Part shown: piece by piece, positions 26,807 through 34,863 of the stretch
Layout: each line of letters begins with the position of its first letter
How positions within the stretch are numbered: position 1 is the first letter of the stretch
NCBI GenBank assembly: GCA_020348985.1
Contig: CP070761.1
Coordinates: 1,521,249 to 1,585,248, forward strand
Source of the DNA: Candidatus Thorarchaeota archaeon
GTDB lineage: Archaea; Asgardarchaeota; Thorarchaeia; Thorarchaeales; Thorarchaeaceae
Direction of reading: 5' to 3'
DNA length: 64,000 nucleotides
The notes under the pieces: generated by a model
Told to the model about the DNA's origin: nothing
The model's database searches: none
What the model saw: the letters and a program-made list of their open reading frames with translations, nothing else
Made by a program: the position numbers and the translations under genes

Positions 26807-27548
26807 AATCGTCAGCATTCATAGTTTTAGAGGCGGTACTGGCAAATCAAACATAGCCGCGAATCTCGCAGCCGTTGCTGCCTTGGACGGAAAGCGTGTA
26901 GCGGTTATGGATACAGATGTTGCTAGCCCTGGAATTCACGTAATATTCGGAATGGGCAGAGAGAAAATTGACTACACTCTCAATGACTACCTTAGAGGCG
27001 AATGCGAGATAACTGATGCGTGCCATGACATGAGCGCTCGGCTAGGGATTAAGAAAGGGAAGATATTCCTGATTCCAAGCTCTATGAGTGCTACAGACAT
27101 CACTCGGATTCTGCGTGAAGGCTACGAAGTCAGCGATCTGAAGAATGGATTTACTGACGTGATAAAGGCGAAGGATCTTGACTATCTCATTATTGACACA
27201 CACCCAGGCCTAGATAGAGAGACACTGCTGTCAATGGCTACTGCAGACTATCTTTTCGTCGTTGCCAGAGTGGATCAACAGGACCTTCTTGGCACTGCCG
27301 CCACGCTTAGCGTGGCCAGGAAACTTCAGGTGCCTACAATCAAGATCGTTGTTAACAAGAAGCCAAGCATTTACGAAGACAAGAAAATCATTGCCGAGGT
27401 TGAGAGCAAATTCAAAGCCAAGGTGGCCACGATAATACCTCTGCTGCCTTTGCTGATAGAAGCTGGTAGCAGATATATCGTCACACTTAGGCACCCTGAG
27501 AGCGAGTTCACGAAAAGCATTAACGAAATTTACAGGCTCATGTTGTAG
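26796..27548 (+). CDS. MinD/ParA-type ATPase
   Basis: 250 residues. The deviant Walker A reads FRGGTGKSN at residues 11-19: the signature Lys of KGGTGKT-type motifs is Arg here, while the P-loop Lys17 is kept. VMDTDVASPGIHV (switch I/A' region) and LIIDTHPGLDRETL (Walker B) follow. The overall order is MinD/ParA, a family that dimerises on ATP and positions proteins at membranes or on DNA. No C-terminal amphipathic membrane-targeting helix is obvious. GTG start at 26796 with AGGGTG upstream, overlapping the longin-like gene, so the partner is likely that protein. Confidence 0.88.
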   Translation: MSGKIVSIHSFRGGTGKSNIAANLAAVAALDGKRVAVMDTDVASPGIHVIFGMGREKIDYTLNDYLRGECEITDACHDMSARLGIKKGKIFLIPSSMSATDITRILREGYEVSDLKNGFTDVIKAKDLDYLIIDTHPGLDRETLLSMATADYLFVVARVDQQDLLGTAATLSVARKLQVPTIKIVVNKKPSIYEDKKIIAEVESKFKAKVATIIPLLPLLIEAGSRYIVTLRHPESEFTKSINEIYRLML

Positions 27549-27593
27549 GAAATCACTTCCTTTCTAATACATTACACTTGAATTGGTTGAAAA

Positions 27594-28355
27594 TCAATGA
27601 GAGCTGAAACCGCCATCCACTACGAGCACCTCACCTGTCACGAAAGAGGAGTCGTCAGCTACCAGAAAGAGAACCGCCTTTGCGACTTCTTCGGGATCAC
27701 CGAATCTTCCGAGAGGATATTCTCGGAGTCGTTTTTGTCGTACTTCCTCAGAGACCCCCTGTTTTCTTAGCGTTCTCTCCAGCATGGGCGTTTCAATTGC
27801 TCCTGGACACACACAATTGACTCGAATCCCCTCGCCTGCTAGTTCGATGGCAAGCGTCTTTGTGAGCGCAATCACTCCACCTTTTGAGGCAGAGTAAGCG
27901 GGTGAGAATGAACCTATCAGTCCGGCAACAGATGCATTGTTGACAATCACGCCTCCACCTCTTGAAATCATATGAGGAATCGCATACTTGCAGCAGAGAA
28001 AAGCTGAACGAAGGTTGACCTCCATCGTTCGGTCCCATTCTTCCTCAGAGGTGTCCACTAGCTTCTTGACGACTTCAACACCCGCATTGTTGAATAGAAT
28101 GTCAATGCCCCCGTGTTGCAGTGCACTCCTTGTGAGTTCATTCACTTGCTCTTTGTCAGAGACGTCGGCTTCAATGAACTCGGCCCTACCACCAGACTGC
28201 TTGATTTCCTCAATGACTTTGCTTCCATCCGAAGCATTAAGGTCAGCCCCAATCACGATTGCTCCTTCTTTAGCGAACAAGTGAGCTGTTGCCTTTCCGA
28301 TTCCAGCTGCTACACCAGTTATCACAGCAACCTTGCCTTCAAGTCTCTTGGTCAT
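27594..28355 (-). CDS. Short-chain dehydrogenase/reductase (SDR)
   Basis: 253 residues, classical SDR. The NAD(P)-binding TGVAAGIG is at 13-20, NNAG follows in the middle, and the catalytic Ser and YSASK (Tyr-x-x-x-Lys) come near residue 155. The C-terminus VTGEVLVVDGGFSSH is standard. Asp at the end of the second strand (VIGADLNAS) hints at NAD rather than NADP. Substrate unknown. The ATG at 28355 overlaps the upstream stop as TAATG with AGGAAG before it, so it is coupled to the polysaccharide deacetylase gene. Confidence 0.9.
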   Translation of the reverse strand: MTKRLEGKVAVITGVAAGIGKATAHLFAKEGAIVIGADLNASDGSKVIEEIKQSGGRAEFIEADVSDKEQVNELTRSALQHGGIDILFNNAGVEVVKKLVDTSEEEWDRTMEVNLRSAFLCCKYAIPHMISRGGGVIVNNASVAGLIGSFSPAYSASKGGVIALTKTLAIELAGEGIRVNCVCPGAIETPMLERTLRKQGVSEEVRQKRLREYPLGRFGDPEEVAKAVLFLVADDSSFVTGEVLVVDGGFSSH

Positions 28356-29182
28356 TACTTCCTAGCACGCTCCTTCCAGTAACTGCTGAGCTCGAATGGC
28401 GTAGCGAACCAGACTCCTTCTTTACCTTTCATGTGTCCAATGAGATCATCGAGCATCTTCGCACGTGAGGGTACACCCATCAACTGAGGGTGCATCACAA
28501 GCATGAAGTAGAGACCCTCTGTATAGATGGCGTCGAATTCATCCGACCAGATCTCCAAGACCTTTCTGTGGTTGCTTATGCCGCTTTGATATTCAAGCGG
28601 AGGGAAGTAATTGAATCCAAAGTATACCCAATCATCTAGGAGCCAACGAATAGGCAATTCTACGATTTCTTTGCTGCCAATCTTGATCACATAGGGAAGA
28701 TCATTTCCCATCATTGTCGAATCGTACGTTAGACCATTCTCAGCTAGAAGACTATGTGTGTTGGCACTCAAGTCTGCTGCTGGCGCTCTGTACCCTTTAG
28801 GCGTCTCTCCAGTTATTCCCTTAAGAATGCGTTCTCCCATTAGAAGCTCTTCTCGTTCTTCTTCCAGAGTACATCTTGCAGGGTTTCTATGAGAGTACCC
28901 GTGATTTCCTACTTCATGTCCCGCATCGTGGATTTCGCCAACGACCTCAGGATACTTCTCTGCTACTTCCCCAGGAATGAAGAAACAAGACTTCACGTCA
29001 TACTTCTCCAGTAGTTTCAGAATTCTGGGCACTGCAGAGTTTGGACCATACTCCCCCTGAGATAGGACAACTGGATTGTCGCGTTCTATCCCATGACGTC
29101 TGAGGATGTTTCGCCATGATATCTCTGCGTCCAAGTCAAAGGTAAAGCATGCCACAGCTTTCGCTCCGTTCGCCCACTCCAT
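28355..29182 (-). CDS. Polysaccharide deacetylase (NodB-homology) family protein
   Basis: 275 residues. NodB metal-site motifs are FTFDLDAE near residue 15 (catalytic and metal Asp) and GNHGYSHRNP near residue 90 (metal His pair). YRAPAADLS and MLVMHPQLMG follow. There is no signal peptide, so it acts in the cytosol. The sequence is closest in style to the HpPgdA/PuuE-like branch, whose members act on small amides or cyclic ureides as well as sugars. It is co-transcribed with the SDR gene (stop/start overlap). ATG start at 29182; the ribosome site is weak. Confidence 0.85.
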   Translation of the reverse strand: MEWANGAKAVACFTFDLDAEISWRNILRRHGIERDNPVVLSQGEYGPNSAVPRILKLLEKYDVKSCFFIPGEVAEKYPEVVGEIHDAGHEVGNHGYSHRNPARCTLEEEREELLMGERILKGITGETPKGYRAPAADLSANTHSLLAENGLTYDSTMMGNDLPYVIKIGSKEIVELPIRWLLDDWVYFGFNYFPPLEYQSGISNHRKVLEIWSDEFDAIYTEGLYFMLVMHPQLMGVPSRAKMLDDLIGHMKGKEGVWFATPFELSSYWKERARK

Positions 29183-29290
29183 CTCTTGACACCCGCTGCT
29201 GGTTGTTCTGGCTACCCCTTACTTTAGGCAACACACCTGAAATACTCTCTTCCAAGCTCGGATTTGCAGTCCTGGAAGAACGGGAAAAAG

Positions 29291-29416
29291 TTAGAAAGCG
29301 GGCCAGTAGATAAGGGCAAGGCAGAAGATGAGTAGAATCAGGCAAATGACAAGAACAAGTGTCAGTAATGGGTAGTCGTCTCCTTGACTCTGCCTATAGC
29401 CCAATGTAGTCGTCAT
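29291..29416 (-). CDS. Small single-helix membrane protein (41 residues)
   Basis: A minus-strand frame from ATG 29416 encodes 41 residues: a polar 16-residue N-terminus, then one hydrophobic helix of about 22 residues (LLTLVLVICLILLIFCLALI) ending WPAF. A T5 run follows the stop, a likely archaeal terminator. It lies alone between the deacetylase gene and the GNAT gene, a stretch otherwise empty of genes. The composition is unlikely for random non-coding sequence, but no homologue is recognised. Confidence 0.55.
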   Translation of the reverse strand: MTTTLGYRQSQGDDYPLLTLVLVICLILLIFCLALIYWPAF

Positions 29417-29522
29417 CTTCACATTGCTTAATGCCAAAAAATCCTATGACTCTTTCTATTGTGAGAGCATAATACAACCACATTTCTAAGACTTCCACAG
29501 CTGCTGTATCAGTGATTGGTCA

Positions 29523-29969
29523 ATGGACATAGATGTTAGACTTGCCGACGCCCGTGACAGAGAAGCATTAGACCAGTTCTACTCAAGAGAAGGACTCGAC
29601 TTTCAGGCACTCTCTTCGCGAGGAATGAACCTTCCATTTGGAGCAAGTCGAGAGACCATGTTCATTGTCGCTGCATCCAATCACACCGTGTTGGCTGCCT
29701 TGAAACTGGACATCGGGGACTCAAAGAAACTAGGGAAGGCCGGCTTCATCCAACACTTCGAGATCGAGGACGAACTGGAAGGCACTGATTTGGGAGCAAG
29801 GATGTTAGCAAAGACGGTAGAGATTGTGGAGCAGAAGGGTGTGAGGGCGCTCGACGCAGTCGTTGATGAGAAGAGGGTAGATGTGATCCAGCTCTATTTG
29901 GATGCCGGCTTCGAGGAGAGAAGGATAGAAATCTATCTGCGTCGAGATTTCAGAGCAAAGATCTTCTGA
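29523..29969 (+). CDS. GNAT-family N-acetyltransferase
   Basis: 148 residues with GNAT layout: an N-terminal strand-helix (DVRLADARDREALDQFY), a central strand pair (TVLAALKLDIGDS), an acetyl-CoA loop region (EDELEGTDLGARML, a loose Q/RxxGxG/A) and a C-terminal strand with LYLDAGFEERR. Substrate unknown. ATG at 29523; GCATAATAC about 55 nt upstream could be the TATA box. It is convergent with the M20 peptidase gene. Confidence 0.75.
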   Translation: MDIDVRLADARDREALDQFYSREGLDFQALSSRGMNLPFGASRETMFIVAASNHTVLAALKLDIGDSKKLGKAGFIQHFEIEDELEGTDLGARMLAKTVEIVEQKGVRALDAVVDEKRVDVIQLYLDAGFEERRIEIYLRRDFRAKIF

Positions 29970-30022
29970 AGAGTCAGAATCGAGATCACATAATACCTGA
30001 AGCGTGCCCTGGACTGCAATTC

Positions 30023-31318
30023 CTATTCTGCAACTCCACACCAATCGAGGACAGTGACTGCGATTACCTCTGCGGTCTTTACTATTGATTCTATACTGAC
30101 TCGTTCATCATATGAATGGATGCGCTCAGCCTTGGGACCGAAGGTCACAGCAGGAATCCCGTTGTGGACAAAGAACCTAGTGTCGAGTCCCGCAGCGCCT
30201 CCATAATAAACTGGCGATGCGCAACCGACTCGAACAGCATTCTCGCTCAATAGTAGTACGAAAGGGTGTTCAGGATCTAGTTCATGAGGTCGGGCATTCC
30301 AGCCAAACCACTCCACATGGGGCATATTGTCCTTTAGCCATTCATCTTGCCTAGCAGCTTTCCGAATAGTATCTTCTACTTGTTTTCTTACTTCTTCACG
30401 AGTCTCACCTGGAGGCCAACCAATCCTGCACTCTATCGTGCATGAACCCGGAACAGTGGATGGCCAATCACCAGCCCTAACGGTTCCTACGTTGATTGTG
30501 GTGGCCTTTCCCTTCATTAATGGGTCAGTTTCGGCGTACGGATAATGGATGACACTTTGCCTGTGTTCGTTCAGGCCTTTCAACGCTTGCAGAATCGGAA
30601 GCATCTTCTCTACTGCGTTGACTCCGAAGTGAGCGGTAGCTGCATGGGCTGGGACTCCTGGCACGATGACACGGAAGTACATCACTCCGGCACTTGCTAC
30701 AGTCAGATTGAGAGCAGTCGGTTCCGGTATGATTGCTGCATCGGCCTTCGGTGAGACCATCCTCATATACAGATTTCCTCCCACACCCCCATCCTCTTCC
30801 TCGATAGTTGTCTCAAAGAAGAGGTCTCCCTTCAACTTCGTCTTGGTTTCAGTCAAGGCTTGCAGCAGAATAAGTAGAGCTGCAACACCAGCCTTCATGT
30901 CGCCAGCTCCTCGACCATAAAGCCAGTTGTCAGCAACATCTCCCGACCAGGGATATCGTGACCACTGCTCGGTTGGTTCCGGAGACACAACATCGACGTG
31001 ACCACTCAGACAGATTGAACGTCCCCCGCCAGAGCCCGCAGTTTTCGCTGAAACATTCGGTCTATCTTTGTATCCATTCTTCACAAAGGAGGTCGTTTCG
31101 AAGTAGTCTGCATGTTCCTTCAAAGCCGAGAGGTCTGGATACACGTACTCCGGGTGAAGACCCAATCTCTTCAAGTACTCAAAGACGTGTCCTTGAACCT
31201 CAGACTCATCACCCGATATACTCGGTATTCTTACCAAATCCTGTGTTGTACGAATGAGCAGCTCCTTGTGCTCTCGAATCCACGTCAACACCCTAGTAGC
31301 AGAGGTCTCCTCATTCAT
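30023..31318 (-). CDS. M20 family metallopeptidase/deacylase (ArgE/DapE-like)
   Basis: About 431 residues. The di-zinc site is visible: GHVDVV (His, Asp), GAGDMKAG (bridging Asp) and TIEEEDGG (catalytic Glu and metal Glu), with a distal HSYDERV His near the C-terminus. The lid domain lies between. The family removes acyl groups from amino acids or cleaves small peptides in the cytosol. The exact substrate is not readable; in context it may process imported peptides or acyl-amino acids. A TTG at 31324 is possible, but the ATG at 31318 with GGTGAT upstream is preferred. Confidence 0.88.
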   Translation of the reverse strand: MNEETSATRVLTWIREHKELLIRTTQDLVRIPSISGDESEVQGHVFEYLKRLGLHPEYVYPDLSALKEHADYFETTSFVKNGYKDRPNVSAKTAGSGGGRSICLSGHVDVVSPEPTEQWSRYPWSGDVADNWLYGRGAGDMKAGVAALLILLQALTETKTKLKGDLFFETTIEEEDGGVGGNLYMRMVSPKADAAIIPEPTALNLTVASAGVMYFRVIVPGVPAHAATAHFGVNAVEKMLPILQALKGLNEHRQSVIHYPYAETDPLMKGKATTINVGTVRAGDWPSTVPGSCTIECRIGWPPGETREEVRKQVEDTIRKAARQDEWLKDNMPHVEWFGWNARPHELDPEHPFVLLLSENAVRVGCASPVYYGGAAGLDTRFFVHNGIPAVTFGPKAERIHSYDERVSIESIVKTAEVIAVTVLDWCGVAE

Positions 31319-31401
31319 TACCAATCACCATCATTCTTGAAGCTCGACGAGTGACCCTGCTTCGAGACTCCTGGTTCATCTTCTTGGCTCCTCTCTATTT
31401 T

Positions 31402-33174
31402 TTATGAAGTGTCAATAAGCCGCCGTAAACCTGAACTTATGTCGTCTAGGACCTCTACCAGTCTCGAAATCTCTTCGTCGACTAATCCGAAGATCTTGGA
31501 TCGCTCTGTTTCGAGTTTCGCTAGAGACCCGTGTACATCAATCCAGTCGTAGGGATTATCACTTAGACTCGTGTATCTTGCCACTGTGTCTCTGTCAAGG
31601 TTTGATATTGGCATTCGTCTAATAGAGCTAATGGCTGCATTCAATTCCACATAGTCCCTGATTAGCTCAAGACGAGACATATAGCTGACATCCATTGGTG
31701 GTGGTTTTCGCCACACCCAGCCGATTGTGCGATTGAGGTGCTGGACCGTTGAGACAATGAAGCGATTTACCTCTTCGATTCTGCTCTTATCAGGTAGAAC
31801 GGCCGCTTTCCTAATCATTCTGCTGAATGTGTTCCGTTCTCTGAGTATGCGCTCAATCCTTCTCAGTACCTTTTCAAGACCAAAGGGACTTCGAGGAAGC
31901 TGCCTGTATTCCATTATGATGCTTTCAAACAACTGCAATGGTGTGAAGATGTCATGGGGCAGGATTTCTGCATTTGCAATGTCAAAGATGGATTTCTTCA
32001 TGAACTCAGCATAGAATTCGACGGATGTCCTGTCTAGATTCTCAATATCGTCCTTCTGTGTGTGGTATAGCGGGCTAGGGAAAGACACTCCGTAGATCGT
32101 GGGAACTCCGGATATCTCGAAGAACCAATGATCACTTCCATATGCGGGAGGTCCGTATTGATTCACATCGCGAGGATTCTTGATGGATTCTACCAATCCT
32201 CGAGCGAATTCTTCGAGCTCAAGTGTCGAGACAATGTGATTCTGAGCGTTATATCCAATTGAATCGAGACTAAGAATCACTGCCGCTCTCGATACAATCT
32301 CAGGATTGGCTCTAACATAAGCTCTCGAGCCATTAATCCAATAGTAATATGTTGTACCCCCACACTCTTCTGCACCAAAGAACAGAAATCGAACAGTCCT
32401 CCTCAGTTGCCCCCCATTTTTCACGTACTCGGACATAAGTCTGGCCAACTCGAGGACGATTGCAGCAGGAGCGCCTCCATCTGCGGCGCTATGGAAATAC
32501 GCATCATAGTGAGCACCAATGAATACTTCGTGAGAGGAAAGTTCTTCGCCCTCCAATGAGACCTCAAGGTTTGAAGAAGATGCATTCTCGTCCACTTCGA
32601 CTTCTGTTACGATTTTGATTTCTACCTCTCCTCTCTCCATTAGATTAGATAAGAAATCAGCATCTTCCTTCGATATGCTCAGCAGAGGCAATTTCATCTC
32701 AGGACCAACTTCGGTTACAACGACCTTCCTCAAATTCCCTTCATCAGGTGAAGCGACGAGGACAGCACCAAGTTTTTGCCTCTGAGCTGAAAAGCAGGTG
32801 CGCGCCGGTGATAGGTACAAATGCGGACCCCACGAAGCAAGTCCAACCATGCCCTCTCTCTTCGATGGTTCTTCCTTATCCAAATGATTCAGTCTTACTA
32901 GTTTGGACTCGACATCGATGGAGGGAGAGTATGGAAACAGCGCTGATGTGATCTTCTTTCTGACAGGTGAGACGATTTCAACTGCCACTGATTTTGGGTA
33001 CCACCCATATACTTGGAATGGACTCTCGATTATCTCTTTAAAACCAAAGCTTGTCAATTGCTTCTTGATAAACTGACATGCTTGTTTCTCAGCCTTGGAT
33101 CCAGCTAGGCGATACTCGATTCTGGATAGGCCTTCGATGTACTCAAGGATACGATCAGTCGACACGTTCTCCAA
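31402..33174 (-). CDS. M28 family zinc peptidase, extended form (paralogue 1)
   Basis: 590 residues. An N-terminal region with an inserted PA-like domain (about 100-200) leads into the M28 catalytic core: GAHYDAYF (His, Asp), ADGGAPA (bridging Asp), FFGAEECGG (catalytic Glu, metal Glu), SLDSIG (Asp) and LYHTQKDD (His). A helical C-terminal tail of about 190 residues is shared with the paralogue at 34864. No signal peptide, so an intracellular aminopeptidase is likely. TTG at 33174 has GAGG upstream. It follows the aminotransferase gene by 9 nt, in one operon driven by the element at 34548-34594. Confidence 0.9.
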   Translation of the reverse strand: MENVSTDRILEYIEGLSRIEYRLAGSKAEKQACQFIKKQLTSFGFKEIIESPFQVYGWYPKSVAVEIVSPVRKKITSALFPYSPSIDVESKLVRLNHLDKEEPSKREGMVGLASWGPHLYLSPARTCFSAQRQKLGAVLVASPDEGNLRKVVVTEVGPEMKLPLLSISKEDADFLSNLMERGEVEIKIVTEVEVDENASSSNLEVSLEGEELSSHEVFIGAHYDAYFHSAADGGAPAAIVLELARLMSEYVKNGGQLRRTVRFLFFGAEECGGTTYYYWINGSRAYVRANPEIVSRAAVILSLDSIGYNAQNHIVSTLELEEFARGLVESIKNPRDVNQYGPPAYGSDHWFFEISGVPTIYGVSFPSPLYHTQKDDIENLDRTSVEFYAEFMKKSIFDIANAEILPHDIFTPLQLFESIIMEYRQLPRSPFGLEKVLRRIERILRERNTFSRMIRKAAVLPDKSRIEEVNRFIVSTVQHLNRTIGWVWRKPPPMDVSYMSRLELIRDYVELNAAISSIRRMPISNLDRDTVARYTSLSDNPYDWIDVHGSLAKLETERSKIFGLVDEEISRLVEVLDDISSGLRRLIDTS

Positions 33175-33183
33175 TTCTCAGCC

Positions 33184-34488
33184 TCACAGTTTCTTGATGC
33201 CGGCTTCAAGGAGTGCAAAAACTTGCTGTGCCTGATCATCTGAGATGCACAACGGCGGTTGGATTCTTAGTACGTTTTTGTGGACGCCTCCGGTTCCAAC
33301 TAAAACCCCTTCGCCAAACATGTGCTCTGCAAGCGCCTGAGTCTCATCAACTGCCGGTTCTTTGGTTCCTTTGTCTTTAACAAATTCAATGCCAATCATT
33401 AGGCCCAACCCCCGGGCATCGCCCACAATCTCATACTTGTCAATCAATTCCTTCGATGACCGAAGAATCAAATCTCCAACCTTCTTCGAGTTATCTATCA
33501 GGCCCTCTTCTTGGAGGTAGTTGATATTCTCCAATGCTACCGCGCAGCAGACGGGGTTTCCTCCAAAGGTCGAGAAATGATCACCTGACTGAAGACATTG
33601 TACTATCTCATCAGTGTATATTGCTCCTCCAATGGGCATTCCTCCTCCCAATCCTTTCGCCATGGTCATAATATCCGCCTGGATGTCCCAGAGCTCATGA
33701 GCGAACATTGAACCGCATCGACCGAATCCAGTCTGCACTTCGTCAGTGATGTACAGAATTTCATGGTCTGCACATATTTGTCGGACCTTTGGATGGTAGC
33801 CTTCTGGAGGAACGATGATACCACCTTCTCCCATTACAGGTTCTACTATCATGGCAGCAACGTCGCCGGTTGTGTGGTATTTGATAACATCTTTCACTCT
33901 CCGGGCACATTCGAGTCCGCAATCTGGATATTGAAGAGGGCATCTGTAGCAATAAGGTGCGGGCGCGTGAAATACTCCTGGATAGATGGCAAAACTCCCA
34001 AAGCCCACCTTGTATTTTGCTTGACCTGTCAAGGTAAGAGAGAGTCCCAACCTACCGTGGAATGAACCTTCCAGCGCTATGACACCTGATCCTGCCTTTC
34101 CTTTCCAAACTGAATACTTCTTGGCTAGCTTCACGGCTGCCTCCACTGCCTCAGCGCCGCTGTTGCAGAAGAATACCTTTCTGAGATGCTTTGGAGAGAT
34201 TGAGGCTAGTTTCTCCGCTAGTAGCGTCTGTGGAACACTATAGTATAAGCCTGAACAATGAATGAGCTTTCCAAGCTGCTCAGCACCTGCCTCAACAAGA
34301 CGCTGAGGTGAGTGTCCTGCATTAGTTACACTAATCCCACTTAGACAATCTATGTACTCCTTCCCTTCTACATCCTTCAGAATGGCACCAGTGCCCTCTT
34401 GGATGACAACTGGTTTCCTCTTGTAAACAGCGGCCAAGTATTCGTTATCTTTAATCATAATTTCTTTCGAGCTTACCAAAGCTGACAA
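33184..34488 (-). CDS. Class-III pyridoxal-phosphate aminotransferase
   Basis: 434 residues of the acetylornithine/4-aminobutyrate aminotransferase type. The PLP-binding region reads FCNSGAEAVEAAVKLA, then YITDEVQTGFGR (cofactor Asp) and TMAKGLGGGMP, whose Lys is the Schiff-base residue. A Cys-rich insert YCYRCPLQYPDCGLECARR suggests a structural metal site seen in some archaeal members. The amine donor is unknown. The operon with an M28 peptidase suggests amino-acid catabolism. Several starts are possible: TTG at 34488, or TTG at 34479 with AGGGAG better spaced. Confidence 0.9.
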   Translation of the reverse strand: MSALVSSKEIMIKDNEYLAAVYKRKPVVIQEGTGAILKDVEGKEYIDCLSGISVTNAGHSPQRLVEAGAEQLGKLIHCSGLYYSVPQTLLAEKLASISPKHLRKVFFCNSGAEAVEAAVKLAKKYSVWKGKAGSGVIALEGSFHGRLGLSLTLTGQAKYKVGFGSFAIYPGVFHAPAPYCYRCPLQYPDCGLECARRVKDVIKYHTTGDVAAMIVEPVMGEGGIIVPPEGYHPKVRQICADHEILYITDEVQTGFGRCGSMFAHELWDIQADIMTMAKGLGGGMPIGGAIYTDEIVQCLQSGDHFSTFGGNPVCCAVALENINYLQEEGLIDNSKKVGDLILRSSKELIDKYEIVGDARGLGLMIGIEFVKDKGTKEPAVDETQALAEHMFGEGVLVGTGGVHKNVLRIQPPLCISDDQAQQVFALLEAGIKKL

Positions 34489-34547
34489 CTCCCTTTCTAT
34501 CAGTAGAGAATCAAGCTCAGTTCTCTAGAGCAACAGGGATGGCAGTA

Positions 34548-34594
34548 TGAACAATGATAAGAAAGGTCCCAACATACATGTTCAATCTTGAACA
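34548..34594 (-). promoter_or_regulatory. 47-nt composite operator/promoter, copy for aminotransferase operon
   Basis: Read on the minus strand: TGTTCA, 4 nt, TGAACA, 4 nt, TGTTGGGA, a 13-nt AT-rich block (CTTTCTTATCAT within it), TGTTCA. The first two half-sites form the palindrome TGTTCAAGATTGAACA. TTGGGA followed by the AT block looks like BRE plus TATA. It lies 60-106 nt upstream of the TTG at 34488. Confidence 0.75.
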
Positions 34595-34744
34595 CGCGAT
34601 GATTGGGACATTCCTCGAAATCGAGTTTTGTGTTGGCTGAGTCAGTCATATCATTGCTCCATTCGTCCAAGGCGGCTCCTTCATTGAAACCCGTACCACA
34701 GAAGACATGTCTATGAGACCTGCCTGAAGGAAGCGCGTGTCTAT

Positions 34745-34791
34745 TGTTCAGCGTTGAACATGTATGTTGGGACCCTTCATATCATTGTTCA
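34745..34791 (+). promoter_or_regulatory. 47-nt composite operator/promoter, copy for M28 paralogue 2
   Basis: TGTTCA, 4 nt, TGAACA, 4 nt, TGTTGGGA, a 13-nt block containing TTCATATCAT, TGTTCA. It matches the opposite-strand copy at 34548-34594 at nearly all fixed and most variable positions. It lies 72 nt upstream of the ATG at 34864. Confidence 0.75.
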
Positions 34792-34863
34792 CACCCTGTT
34801 GGATTTGCTCTACAGATCACGCGTTGAATTCTGAGGCAATGGTCGGCTTTGGAGATTGGTCTG

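Larger units (their letters stand above)
34489..34863. other. Divergent intergenic region carrying two inverted regulatory elements
   Basis: A 375-nt non-coding stretch between the divergent aminotransferase and M28 genes. It holds two near-identical 47-nt elements in opposite orientation, each pointing at one gene. The 150 nt between them contain no convincing frame. A partial look-alike (TGTTGGCTGA with TCATATCATTG, at 34631-34660) has the wrong spacing. Confidence 0.7.

Noticed and set aside
34631..34660. A possible third 47-nt element in the divergent spacer (TGTTGGCTGA and TCATATCATTG)
   Set aside because: The spacing between core and final half-site is three bases too long and the upstream half-sites are missing.
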